A DNA stretch of 34,491 nt from JAJFVC01 sp039698075 (GTDB lineage Bacteria; Planctomycetota; Planctomycetia; Pirellulales; Thermoguttaceae), in the NCBI GenBank assembly GCA_039698075.1, contig JBDKTJ010000026.1, positions 1 through 34,491 of the forward strand, read 5' to 3'. This document shows positions 1 to 7,992 of this stretch, in pieces. Numbering within the stretch: the first letter of the stretch is position 1; every line of letters begins with the position of its first letter. Position numbers and translations under genes: made by a program. The notes under the pieces are model-generated. The model was not told the origin of the DNA and ran no database searches. It worked only from the letters and a program-made list of their open reading frames with translations.

Positions 1-1454
1 GCTCCCGCTTGCCACCTCAAAACCGGGCGTCGGGCGGCCATCACCTCGTCGGGCCGGCAGATCGGCGTGCTGTGCGGGGCGTCGTGCAGTTGTTCGGCCG
101 GCTCGTCGACGATTGCGCGCAGCGCCGCCGCGAAGCTGTCGAGCGTCGCCTTGCTTTCGGTTTCGGTCGGCTCGATCATGATCGCCTCGTGGACGATCAG
201 CGGAAAATAGACCGTCGGGGCATGAAAGCCGTAGTCGATCAGCCGCTTGGCGACGTCCATCGCCGAGACACCCTTGGCCGCCTTGAGCGTTTCGGCCGAC
301 GCGACGAACTCGTGCATCGCGCCGCCGCCGTGCGGAACCGGCAGAAAATCCTTCACCTGCGACAGCAAATAGTTGGCGTTCAACACGGCGTCTTCGGCCA
401 CCCGCCGCAACTCCTTCGGTCCATGCGTCCGCAGATAGCAATACATGCGAACCAACACGCCGACGCTGCCCAAGAAGTCGCGCACCTGTCCGATCGACTT
501 CGGCCGGTCGTCGTCGAGCCGATAGCCATGGTCGGTTCGGACCACGACGGGCGTGGGCAGGAACGGCGCCAGCGGCTCGGCGACCGCGATGGGGCCCGCG
601 CCGGGACCGCCGCCGCCGTGCGGACCGCTAAAGGTTTTGTGCGGATTGAAGTGCATCAGGTCGGCGCCGAAATCGCCGGGCCGAACGACGCCCAAGATCG
701 CGTTCATGTTCGCGCCGTCCGCATAGACCAATCCGCCGACGTCATGCACCCGCCGGGCAATCTGCTGGATGCGAGGCTCAAACCGCCCGAGCGTGTTCGG
801 ATTGGTGATCATGAAGACGGCCGTCTCGCGATTCAATTTCGACGCCAGGTCGTCCAGATCGACAAAACCCTCCGACGTGCTGCGAATCGTTTGCGTTTGA
901 AACCCGGCCATCGCCGCACTGGCCGGATTGGTCCCATGCGCGCTGTCGGGAATCAACACGGTGGTGCGACGCTCTTGGCGATCGCGGAAATAAGCGGCGG
1001 CGACCAACATCGACGTCATTTCACCGTGCGCCCCGGCGGCCGGCTGCAACGAAACGGCCGGCAGGCCCGCGATCTCGGCCAAATACCGCTGGCAATCATA
1101 CAACAAGGCCAACATGCCTTGGACGGTCGACTCGGGCTGATAGGGATGCAGGTCGGCCATGCCGGGCAAGGCCGTCAATCGCTCGTTCCGCTTCGGATTG
1201 TACTTCATCGTGCACGAACCGAGCGGATAGAAATTGGCGTCAACCGACATATTTTGGGTCGACAGATTCACGAAATGCCGAACCACGTCGGGTTCCGACA
1301 ATTCCGGCAACGGGGCCGGGGCATCGGCGATCGCGCCGGCGGGCAACAGATCCGCAAGCGGGCGATCCGGCACGTCGCAGGCGGGCCATTGCGACGCTCG
1401 GCAGCCGGGCTTCGACATTTCGAACAACAACGCAGTAGGCTGAGTCTTGGGCAT
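1..1454 (-). CDS. gcvPB: Glycine dehydrogenase (decarboxylating) subunit 2, 3' end cut by window
   Basis: P-protein beta subunit of the glycine cleavage system, which decarboxylates glycine and passes the aminomethyl group to lipoylated H-protein. Read on the minus strand, the frame stays open from ATG at 1454 to the window edge (484 codons, close to the family's full length). The N-terminus has the family-typical LLFEMSKPG stretch, then NFYPLGSCTMKYNP near residue 74, HGTNPASAAMAG near 173, and the PLP site NPHKTFSGPHGGGG with Lys273 as the expected Schiff-base lysine. Planctomycetes usually have the split P-protein, so gcvPA and the canonical gcvH would be expected nearby, downstream of coordinate 1; this is an inference. 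No strong Shine-Dalgarno is seen before 1454. The start was chosen because it fits the family N-terminus. A long plus-strand open frame here is only antisense shadow. Confidence 0.95.
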   Translation of the reverse strand, partial: MPKTQPTALLFEMSKPGCRASQWPACDVPDRPLADLLPAGAIADAPAPLPELSEPDVVRHFVNLSTQNMSVDANFYPLGSCTMKYNPKRNERLTALPGMADLHPYQPESTVQGMLALLYDCQRYLAEIAGLPAVSLQPAAGAHGEMTSMLVAAAYFRDRQERRTTVLIPDSAHGTNPASAAMAGFQTQTIRSTSEGFVDLDDLASKLNRETAVFMITNPNTLGRFEPRIQQIARRVHDVGGLVYADGANMNAILGVVRPGDFGADLMHFNPHKTFSGPHGGGGPGAGPIAVAEPLAPFLPTPVVVRTDHGYRLDDDRPKSIGQVRDFLGSVGVLVRMYCYLRTHGPKELRRVAEDAVLNANYLLSQVKDFLPVPHGGGAMHEFVASAETLKAAKGVSAMDVAKRLIDYGFHAPTVYFPLIVHEAIMIEPTETESKATLDSFAAALRAIVDEPAEQLHDAPHSTPICRPDEVMAARRPVLRWQAG

Positions 1455-1547
1455 GATTGTGCCGGAACGCGACAACCTCTTCGAGAAAAAGGTTGAACCT
1501 ACTGCAAACGTCACGGAATTACAAGGGCGCGGACGCCGTGAGAAAAC

Positions 1548-2165
1548 TCAACCGGCCGCCTTGTCGGCCCGGAGGAAAAACCGCTCGGGCGAGTCGACCA
1601 TGTTGGTTTTTTGCAGCCCCGCCTCGGCGAGCCATCGATCCAAGTGCTCATCGTCCGGCAGGAAGTCGTGGCCGACGGCGCCGCCCACGCGATGATGAAA
1701 CGCGTTGATCTCCGTCCGCCCGCACAAATGCAACACGATCAAACGTCCGCCGGGCTTCAACGCGCGGGCCAGATGGCGCAGCGCCGCCGACTGGTCGCGG
1801 AAATGCGGAAAACTGTTAAAACAGAACGCCACGTCGAACTGATCCTGCCCCAAATCATCGGTGCAGACGTCGGCCACGCGAAACTCGCCGCCGCCCTTGG
1901 CCGAGGCCTGCTGGACCATCGCCGACGAAAAGTCGATCGCCACCACCCGACCCGGCCGAACGCAGCCGGCCAGCCAACTGGTCAACTGGCCCGTCCCGCA
2001 ACCGACCTCCAACAGATCCTCGCCAGGCCGAAATCCTAACAGGTCGCGCAATTTTTCGAGACTCTGAATCGTCTCGGCCGGGTTCTGCTCCTCCGCGTCC
2101 CAGGTGGCGGCCAGTCGATCAAAAAAACCAATACGCGGGTCGGCGTCGGGATGTGGGTGGTGCAT
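1548..2165 (-). CDS. Class I SAM-dependent methyltransferase
   Basis: A 205-residue Rossmann-fold methyltransferase. Motif I is LLEVGCGTGQLTSWL (about residues 50-64), followed by VVAIDFSSAMVQQA (motif II acid), FRVADV, and a motif IV-like FDVAFCFNSFPHF. LKPGGRLIVLHLCGR follows, which is typical of UbiE/Methyltransf_11 type enzymes. The length is near the minimum for the family and no extra substrate domain is visible, so the substrate cannot be named. The AINAFHH-like stretch and the small size resemble uncharacterised planctomycete enzymes found beside metal transporters. It diverges from the metal ABC transporter genes across about 107 bases and lies 93 bases upstream of gcvPB in the same direction. 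Co-transcription with gcvPB is possible but not shown. Confidence 0.88.
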   Translation of the reverse strand: MHHPHPDADPRIGFFDRLAATWDAEEQNPAETIQSLEKLRDLLGFRPGEDLLEVGCGTGQLTSWLAGCVRPGRVVAIDFSSAMVQQASAKGGGEFRVADVCTDDLGQDQFDVAFCFNSFPHFRDQSAALRHLARALKPGGRLIVLHLCGRTEINAFHHRVGGAVGHDFLPDDEHLDRWLAEAGLQKTNMVDSPERFFLRADKAAG

Positions 2166-2272
2166 GGCAGTGGGCCGTCGGAATCCGGGGCCAAAAGAGG
2201 GGCTTTTGTGTTACGCCTGAGCTGATCATAATATCCTATAGAGACGAGTCAACGTCAAGAGCGAGGGCTGGA

Positions 2273-3160
2273 ATGCAGAACGTCGGCAGACAAACGGCGA
2301 CGCAACGGATCGCCGCGTTGGTCATGACGTTGGCCGTCACGGCGTTGGGCGGCTGCGGCGGCGACTGCTCGTCGTCGACGTCCGATGCGTCGATCGCCGT
2401 GTCGAGCCCTTACCTCGAAGCGGCGGCCCGCGATCTTTTGGGCCCCGACGCGCCGCTGGTCCAGTTGGCGGGTCCGTCGATGTGCCCGGGCCATTTTGAC
2501 ATGCGGCCCTGCCAGCTCGGCGACCTGGCCCGATGCAAGCTGCTGTTGCGGTTTGATTTTCAGCAACCGCTCGACGGAAAACTTTCCGATTCCTTGCGGG
2601 CGAAACTGAAAATCGTTCCGATCGCGTTGTCCGGCGGCATGTGCGAGCCCGATGTTTACCGGGCGGCGTGCCGGCAGATCGCCGATGCGTTGACGACCGC
2701 GGGGCTTTTGAACCAGTCGGTCGCCGAGCGTCGGATGTCCGAGATCGAACGCCGTCTGAACCGGCTGACGGTCGACGTGCATCGTCGGATCGAATCGGCC
2801 ACGTTGCGCGGCGCCGCGGTGTTGACCAGTCGCCATCAAGAGGCGTTTTGCCGATGGCTGGGGCTGCGTCCGGTGGCCGTGTTTTCGGCCCAAGACACGG
2901 CGGGCGTCGGAGAAATCGACGCGGCGGTGCAGGCCGGTCTTTCCGCCCGCGTGACGGCCATCGTGGCCAATCTGCCCGAGGGTCGACGATTGGCCGACGC
3001 GATGGCGGATCGGTTGCACGCGCCGGTGGTGGTTTTCGGCAACCTGCCCAAGCCCGACGATCCGCAAGCAACGTCGCCGGCGTTCGATCGTTTGGTTCAG
3101 CAAAACGTGGCGGCCCTGTTGGCGGCCCAATCCTCCGACCCGTCTCGCCGAGCGCCATGA
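2273..3160 (+). CDS. Metal (zinc/manganese-type) ABC transporter substrate-binding lipoprotein
   Basis: 295 residues. The frame is open further upstream, but the ATG at 2273 has GAGGG about 8 bases before it and starts a proper lipoprotein signal: basic N-region, hydrophobic core AALVMTLAVTAL, and lipobox LGGC with Cys28. The mature part matches the ZnuA/TroA (cluster A-I) layout: an N-terminal lobe with SPYLEAAARDLLG, the likely metal histidine His74 in CPGHFDMRP, a long linking helix (ERRLNRLTVDVHRRIESA), then a second lobe with LTSRHQEAFCRWLGL carrying another probable ligand histidine. No His-rich loop is present, which argues for a short-loop metal binder. Its stop overlaps the ATPase start (ATGA). 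Zinc versus manganese cannot be decided from sequence. A weak promoter (TTGTGT, 17 bases, TAATAT, ending near 2235) is possible. Confidence 0.85.
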   Translation: MQNVGRQTATQRIAALVMTLAVTALGGCGGDCSSSTSDASIAVSSPYLEAAARDLLGPDAPLVQLAGPSMCPGHFDMRPCQLGDLARCKLLLRFDFQQPLDGKLSDSLRAKLKIVPIALSGGMCEPDVYRAACRQIADALTTAGLLNQSVAERRMSEIERRLNRLTVDVHRRIESATLRGAAVLTSRHQEAFCRWLGLRPVAVFSAQDTAGVGEIDAAVQAGLSARVTAIVANLPEGRRLADAMADRLHAPVVVFGNLPKPDDPQATSPAFDRLVQQNVAALLAAQSSDPSRRAP

Positions 3161-3969
3161 CCGATCCCGTTGTCGACATTCGCCGGTTGGTGGTTCATCG
3201 CGCCGGACGCGACATTTTGGCGGTCGACGGCGCAACGGCGCCGAGCGGGCAGGTCGTGGCGATTCTTGGTCCCAACGGCGCCGGAAAAAGCACGTTGCTG
3301 AAGTGCCTGATGGGGTTGGTGCGTCCCAGCGGCGGACAAATCCACGTGCTCGATTGTCCCATCACGTCGCGCAGTTCCGGCTGGTCGCTGTGTCGGCTTC
3401 GGCGACGCATCGGCTACGTGCCGCAAACGCTGGCCGCGGCCGGTGAGACTCCGCTGACGGTGCGCGAGGTGACGGCCATCGGACGCACGGGCATCGCCGG
3501 ACTGTTTCGACGTCTTTCGCGCGACGATTGGCGACGGGTCGACTTCTGGCTGGAATCGCTCGGCCTGGGCGATCTGGCCGAACGGACCTATTCGAGTCTC
3601 TCGGGCGGCGAACAACGAAAGACGTTGATCGCCAAGGCAATGGTCCAGGAGCCCGATCTGTTGCTGTTGGACGAACCGACCGCCAATCTCGACCTGCGGT
3701 GGCGCGAGCAGATCGTGGCCATTTTGGACCGGCTGCATCGCGACACGCGACTGACGGTCTTGCTGGTGTGCCACGAGTTGGAGGTGATTCCGGCTTGCTG
3801 CCGCCGGCTTTGGGTGCTGCGGGACGGGCGGCTTTCGGCCGATGGATCGCCTTCGGACGTATTGACGCCCGGGCTGATCGAATCGCTTTACGGATCGCGG
3901 CTCAAACTGATCGCCGACCGTGGACGCTACTGCGCCGCGCCGGCGGGAGGGCCGCTCGAATGGACCTGA
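3157..3969 (+). CDS. Metal ABC transporter ATP-binding protein (ZnuC-like)
   Basis: 270-residue ATPase of a metal-uptake ABC transporter, acting at the inner face of the membrane with the permease encoded next. Walker A GPNGAGKST is at residues 38-46, the Q-loop lies in IGYVPQ, the signature LSGGEQ is near 148, Walker B LLLLDEPTANLD near 169 and the H-loop in LLVCHELE. The start ATG lies inside the preceding stop (ATGA overlap), which indicates translational coupling. The frame is open far upstream, but that part is antisense or shadow sequence of the lipoprotein gene. The last 10 bases overlap the permease gene. Domain length and motif spacing are normal for the ZnuC/TroB family. Confidence 0.93.
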   Translation: MTDPVVDIRRLVVHRAGRDILAVDGATAPSGQVVAILGPNGAGKSTLLKCLMGLVRPSGGQIHVLDCPITSRSSGWSLCRLRRRIGYVPQTLAAAGETPLTVREVTAIGRTGIAGLFRRLSRDDWRRVDFWLESLGLGDLAERTYSSLSGGEQRKTLIAKAMVQEPDLLLLDEPTANLDLRWREQIVAILDRLHRDTRLTVLLVCHELEVIPACCRRLWVLRDGRLSADGSPSDVLTPGLIESLYGSRLKLIADRGRYCAAPAGGPLEWT

Positions 3970-4772
3970 TGTTCTGGCTGCCCGTGATTTGTTCCGGCAC
4001 GTTGGCCGGCGCGTCCACCGGATTGCTCGGCACGTTCATCGTCGGCATGCGCGTGCCGCTTTTGGGCGTGTGCATTTCGCATGCGGCGTTGGCCGGCGCG
4101 GTGTTCGGGGCGTTGTGCGGACTGAGCGGGCCGTGGCTGATGGCGCCCGCGTTGGTCGGCGCCGTGGCGACCGCGCTGCTGCTGGGAATGCTCGACGTGC
4201 AATCGGCGCGGATGGACTCGAACGTGCTGTTGGGCACGCTGTTTTCGTTGACCATGGGGTTGTCGTTTCTCGGCCTCGGGCTGTTCGGCGTCTATGGCAT
4301 TTCGGACAACGAGGTGCGGGGCCTGCTGTGGGGCAGTTTGAATTTCTGCCGTTGGCAAGATTTCTACGTCATCGTCGCCGCCGCGGCGGTCGAGTTGCTC
4401 GTCGTGCTTCTGTTTTACAAGGAATTGCGGGCGATTTTGTTTTCACGCGAACATGCCGCGGCCGCCGGCGTTCATGCCTCGCCGGTCTGGACGTTGCTGC
4501 TGATTTTGACCAGCGTCGTGCTGACGGTCAACTTTCAGACGGTCGGCGGCCTGATGATCTACGGACTGCTGAGCAATCCGGCCGTGGCGGCGTTTCAATT
4601 GGTTCGCGGATTCGGCAAATCGCTGATCGCCTCGACCGTGTTGGGCGCGGTCAGCGGGCTTGGCGGGTTTCTGATCGCCGCGCGGTTCGATCTGCCCACC
4701 GGCGCGATGATCGTTTTGCTGTCGTCACTGTTGATCGTGCTGGCCGCGGCGTTTCGCAGAATACGTTGCTGA
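3960..4772 (+). CDS. Metal ABC transporter permease, ABC-3 family (ZnuB-like)
   Basis: 270-residue integral membrane protein. The start at 3960 (MDLMFWLPVICSG) is set by GGGAGG 9 bases upstream, and it overlaps the ATPase gene by 10 bases. Repeated hydrophobic segments of about 20 residues run through the whole chain, giving about 7-9 transmembrane helices. The family-typical region GVCISHAALAGAVFGAL (about residues 36-52) is the ABC-3 motif contacting the ATPase, and TVGGLMIYGLLSNPAVAAFQL lies near the C-terminal third. It forms the channel of the importer with the lipoprotein and ATPase just upstream. The gene ends 7 bases before the stop codon of the convergent feoB gene, so there is no room for an independent hairpin terminator between them. 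Confidence 0.92.
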   Translation: MDLMFWLPVICSGTLAGASTGLLGTFIVGMRVPLLGVCISHAALAGAVFGALCGLSGPWLMAPALVGAVATALLLGMLDVQSARMDSNVLLGTLFSLTMGLSFLGLGLFGVYGISDNEVRGLLWGSLNFCRWQDFYVIVAAAAVELLVVLLFYKELRAILFSREHAAAAGVHASPVWTLLLILTSVVLTVNFQTVGGLMIYGLLSNPAVAAFQLVRGFGKSLIASTVLGAVSGLGGFLIAARFDLPTGAMIVLLSSLLIVLAAAFRRIRC

Positions 4773-4779
4773 TCCGCCC

Positions 4780-6975
4780 TTACGGCCAAATCGTCAATCC
4801 GACGTGATAGACCAGGAACGTCAACACGTAGGCCAGCGCGGTCAGGCCGACCAGTTGCGCGGCGGCCCAACGCCAAGAGCCGCTCTCGCGTGCCACGGTG
4901 ATGAGCGTGGCCGAACACGGCAAACTGATCAGGCAGAACAACATGATGCAAAACGCCTGCAACGGCGTGTACTCGTGACGCAGGGCCTCGCGGAGCGAAT
5001 GCGAATCGCCCTCGCCCAACGAATGGACGATGCCCAACTGCGCGACGAAGACTTCCTTGGCGGCCACCGCGCCGATCAGAGCCGTGTTGGTTTTCCAATC
5101 GAATCCGATCGGACGCATCACCGGCTCCAAGGCGTGCCCCAGCCGGCCTGCCGCCGAATAGGACAGCCGAACGCTGTGCGACTGATGGGCGTCCAATCCC
5201 TTGAGCATTTCGGCGGGCGGACGCGGATACGCGGTCAAGACCCAAAGCAGCGCGGAAACGGCCAGAATCAGCGTGCCCGCCTTCCGAAGGAATTGCCAGC
5301 CGCGCTCGCCGACGTGCAGCAGCGTGCTTTTGAGCGTCGGCATTCGATAGGGCGGCAGTTCCATTACGAACGGCGCCGGCTCGCCGCGAAAGACGCTGGT
5401 CCGCAAAATCTTCGCGAGGATAATCGCCAGCACGACGCCGATCAGATAGATTAGCCAGAGCACGGGCCCCTGCCAAACGTTCGGAAAGAACGCGGGAATC
5501 AGCAGCGTGTAGATCGGCAGCCGCGCCCCGCAACTCATCAACGGCAACACCAACATCGTGGTCAGCCGATCGCGGCGATTTTCCAACACCCGGGCGCCTA
5601 AAATGGCCGGCACCGTGCAACCGAACCCGATCAGCATCGGAATGAAACTCTTGCCGTGCAGGCCGATCTTGTGCATGAGCCGGTCGGTCAGAAACGCGGC
5701 GCGGGCCATGTAGCCCGAATCTTCCAGCAACGAAATGGCCAGAAACAGCAGCAAGATGTTCGGCAAAAACACCAACACGCCGCCGACGCCGCCCAAAACC
5801 CCGTCGACCACCAGCGATTTCATCGCGGCGTCCGATCCGACGGGCCAGAAACCCGCGACCGTCTGCCCCAGCCAGCCGAACAACGACTCCAGCCATTCCA
5901 TCGGCGGCCGGCCCAGCGTGAAAGTGAGCCAAAACACCAAATACATCATGCCCAAGAAGATCGGGATGCCCAAAAGCCGATGCGTCACCACGGCGTCGAT
6001 GCGATCGGACAGAAATCGTCGATGCTCGGCCTCGGTCCGATTGACCGCCTCGCGGCAGACCCTCGCAATGAACCGGTAGCGTCCGTCGGCGATGGCCATT
6101 TCCGGGGCGTCGCCGAAATGCGTTTCGACCGCGTGCGACGCCTCCGCAACCACCGCGAGGAACGTTTTGGGATCGGACAGCTCGCAGGAAACCTTCCGCG
6201 TCACTTCTTCGTCGTGCTCCAGCAGTTTGACGGCCATCCATCGGCTGCACGGTCGCGTGGACGCTCGGGCCGACGACGAACAACCGCCGCAGTCGCGGCA
6301 ATGAAAATGCGCGCGGCGGCCGTCCGCTCCCCATTCTTCTCCCCATTCTTCTTCCAACACCGACGCGACGCGATCCAACTCGGCCTCGATGGCCGCATCG
6401 AAACGGATCGAAACCGTGCGGCGCACGACGCCCTCGTCGACCATCGCCGTCACGGCGTCCTTCAACGACTCGATGCCCCGCGACTTGTGGCCGACGGTCG
6501 CCACGATCGGGACGCCCAGCAACGCCGACAGCATCGGCACGTCGATCGTGAAGCCGCGACTTTCGGCCAAATCGCTCATATTCAGGGCAAGAATCAGCGG
6601 GACGCCCAATTCGAGAAACTGGACCGCCAGATAGAGATTCCGCTCGAGATTCGAGGCGTCGATCACATCCACGACGACGTCGGGCCGGCCGTCGATCAAA
6701 AAGTCTCGAGCGACCAACTCCTCGGCGGAATAGGCGGTCAAGCTGTACGTGCCCGGCAGATCGACGACGCAAATCTCGCGCCCATGATGCTCGAACCGCC
6801 CTTGTTTGGTTTCGACCGTCACGCCGGGATAATTGCCCACGTGCTGACGCGAGCCGGTCAGGGCGTTGAACAGCGTGGTCTTGCCGGAGTTCGGATTTCC
6901 GGCCAGTGCGACGACGAGAGGTTTGCAGACCGTGGAAAGGGCGGGGCGGGCGGTTTTTTCACAACATCGATCCAT
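4780..6975 (-). CDS. feoB: Ferrous iron transport protein B
   Basis: 731-residue Fe(II) permease with a cytoplasmic G domain. G1 is GNPNSGKTT (about residues 26-34), then YPGVTVET as switch I, DLPGTYSL as G3, and NMSDLAE as G4. A linker follows, then the two Gate-type membrane segments with the family signatures LLGIPIFLGMMYLVFWLTF, FGCTVPAILGARVLENRRDRL and PLMSCGARLPIYTLL, ending in an NTALIGAVAAKEVFVAQLGI-type block near residue 635. The linker carries an extra Cys-rich insert near residues 224-245 (FHCRDCGGCSSSARAS, then CSRW), which could bind metal. Only 6 bases separate the regulator stop from this start, so the two genes form one transcript. FeoA is supplied as the C-terminal domain of that regulator rather than as a separate gene. 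Confidence 0.96.
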   Translation of the reverse strand: MDRCCEKTARPALSTVCKPLVVALAGNPNSGKTTLFNALTGSRQHVGNYPGVTVETKQGRFEHHGREICVVDLPGTYSLTAYSAEELVARDFLIDGRPDVVVDVIDASNLERNLYLAVQFLELGVPLILALNMSDLAESRGFTIDVPMLSALLGVPIVATVGHKSRGIESLKDAVTAMVDEGVVRRTVSIRFDAAIEAELDRVASVLEEEWGEEWGADGRRAHFHCRDCGGCSSSARASTRPCSRWMAVKLLEHDEEVTRKVSCELSDPKTFLAVVAEASHAVETHFGDAPEMAIADGRYRFIARVCREAVNRTEAEHRRFLSDRIDAVVTHRLLGIPIFLGMMYLVFWLTFTLGRPPMEWLESLFGWLGQTVAGFWPVGSDAAMKSLVVDGVLGGVGGVLVFLPNILLLFLAISLLEDSGYMARAAFLTDRLMHKIGLHGKSFIPMLIGFGCTVPAILGARVLENRRDRLTTMLVLPLMSCGARLPIYTLLIPAFFPNVWQGPVLWLIYLIGVVLAIILAKILRTSVFRGEPAPFVMELPPYRMPTLKSTLLHVGERGWQFLRKAGTLILAVSALLWVLTAYPRPPAEMLKGLDAHQSHSVRLSYSAAGRLGHALEPVMRPIGFDWKTNTALIGAVAAKEVFVAQLGIVHSLGEGDSHSLREALRHEYTPLQAFCIMLFCLISLPCSATLITVARESGSWRWAAAQLVGLTALAYVLTFLVYHVGLTIWP

Positions 6976-6981
6976 GATAGA

Positions 6982-7743
6982 CTACGGCAACTCAACGGCG
7001 ATCGCGGCGGCCTCCTCCTTTCGGAGCGAAAGATTGTAGCCCTTCAACTTTACTTCGATCGGATCGCCCAGCGGCGCGACCTTGACCACCTCGACCGTGG
7101 CGCCGCGGACCATGCCCATGTCGGCCATGCGGCGACGCACGACGCCTTCGCCGCCCACCTTCATGACTTTGGCTTTCTTTCCGGGTTTCACACGGTCCAA
7201 CGTCGACAACCGCTTGACGTCCGGGGCCGCGACGACCGCCGCGTGCGATTTCGGCGGTTCGAGGACCGTCGGCGAACCGATTTGCCGCGTCCGACGCCGC
7301 ATGGTGAGCTTGGAAAATTCCTGAAACTCAGCCACCCAGGGCTTGCCCTTGGACACCTGCCCCTTGGTAAAATCCATCAACAAGACGAGCCGGTCCAACA
7401 CCTCGGGGTCGACGATGTGCTCCATCCGACAGGCGTTGGCCTGCGCGACGGCGTCGTCGATGCCGAGGATTTCGGTCAGAAATCGCCCCAGCACCTCATG
7501 ACGCCGCTGGACGTCCTGGGCAATCTCCTCGCCCAGCTCGGTCAACGTCGTGATTTCATAGGGGCTATAGTTCACTAACCCCTTTTCGGACAAGCCTTTC
7601 AGTGCGGAGCTAACCGTCGATTTGTGCAGCGACAGGGCGGAGGCGAGATCACGGACCCTGGCCGCCCCCTTTTCGGAAACCAGCTTTAAAATGGCCTCCA
7701 AATAGTCTTCGGCGTTCGTGCTGACGGCGGGCAATTCCGTCAT
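6982..7743 (-). CDS. DtxR/MntR-family metal-dependent regulator with C-terminal FeoA domain
   Basis: 253 residues. Residues 1-65 are a winged helix (LASALSLHKSTVSSALKGL, then GLVNYSPYEITTLTELG). The dimerisation/metal domain holds the classic ligands HEVLGRF and ACRMEHIVD (Cys, Glu, His as in DtxR/MntR). About residues 178-253 form a FeoA/SH3-like domain (LDRVKPGKKAKVMKV, RRRMADMGMVRGATVEVVKVAPLGDPIEVKLKGYNLSLR). The start ATG at 7743 has AGGAG at about 9 bases. It is the first gene of the operon with feoB, so it probably senses Fe(II) or Mn(II) and controls iron uptake; the FeoA domain may also act on FeoB directly (inference). An imperfect 22-bp palindrome at 7779-7800, just upstream, is a candidate operator for autoregulation. 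Confidence 0.92.
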   Translation of the reverse strand: MTELPAVSTNAEDYLEAILKLVSEKGAARVRDLASALSLHKSTVSSALKGLSEKGLVNYSPYEITTLTELGEEIAQDVQRRHEVLGRFLTEILGIDDAVAQANACRMEHIVDPEVLDRLVLLMDFTKGQVSKGKPWVAEFQEFSKLTMRRRTRQIGSPTVLEPPKSHAAVVAAPDVKRLSTLDRVKPGKKAKVMKVGGEGVVRRRMADMGMVRGATVEVVKVAPLGDPIEVKLKGYNLSLRKEEAAAIAVELP

Positions 7744-7778
7744 GGGGCGAGTCTCCTGGCGACGACATTGTTTGATGA

Positions 7779-7800
7779 TGGAAACACTGTATTGTCTCCA
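7779..7800. promoter_or_regulatory. Candidate operator palindrome upstream of dtxR-feoB
   Basis: Two 8-base arms, TGGAAACA (7779-7786) and TGTCTCCA (7793-7800), are reverse complements at 7 of 8 positions and are separated by CTGTAT. The dyad lies 36-57 bases before the regulator start codon, where a promoter-overlapping operator would sit. The sequence does not match the classical TTAGGTTAGCCTAACCTAA box, so assignment to the DtxR-family protein rests only on position. Confidence 0.4.
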
Positions 7801-7992
7801 AAACCAATCCTACCCCCCTGAGATCGCCATGGCAAGGCCGATTTCGGAACGTCTTTTTCGTGTTTTGGAGGGTCTTGCAATTCCCCCCCGATTAGTCATA
7901 CTGAGCTATTGCGCCCTGACGGGACGTATCCTGCTGGTTGGATGGACCCCGTCGGAGGATGCATATTACTTATAGGAGGCCTTGGAGTTCTC

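Noticed and set aside
9..1496. 495-codon plus-strand frame at the left edge
   Set aside because: The minus strand encodes GcvPB with its PLP lysine; the plus frame is its shadow.
2166..2272. Fur/Zur/MntR box in the divergent region before the metal ABC transporter
   Set aside because: TGATCATAATATC is AT-rich, but no convincing dyad or match to known boxes could be seen.
5656..7578. Long plus-strand frame opposite feoB and the regulator
   Set aside because: Low-complexity Arg/His/Gln-rich translation and full overlap with two clearly recognised genes.
7832..7975. 48-codon frame before the PEPCK fusion (begins MARPISERLFRVLEG)
   Set aside because: No convincing ribosome binding site or homology. 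It ends inside the ribosome binding region of the next gene. It could be a leader, but nothing supports it.
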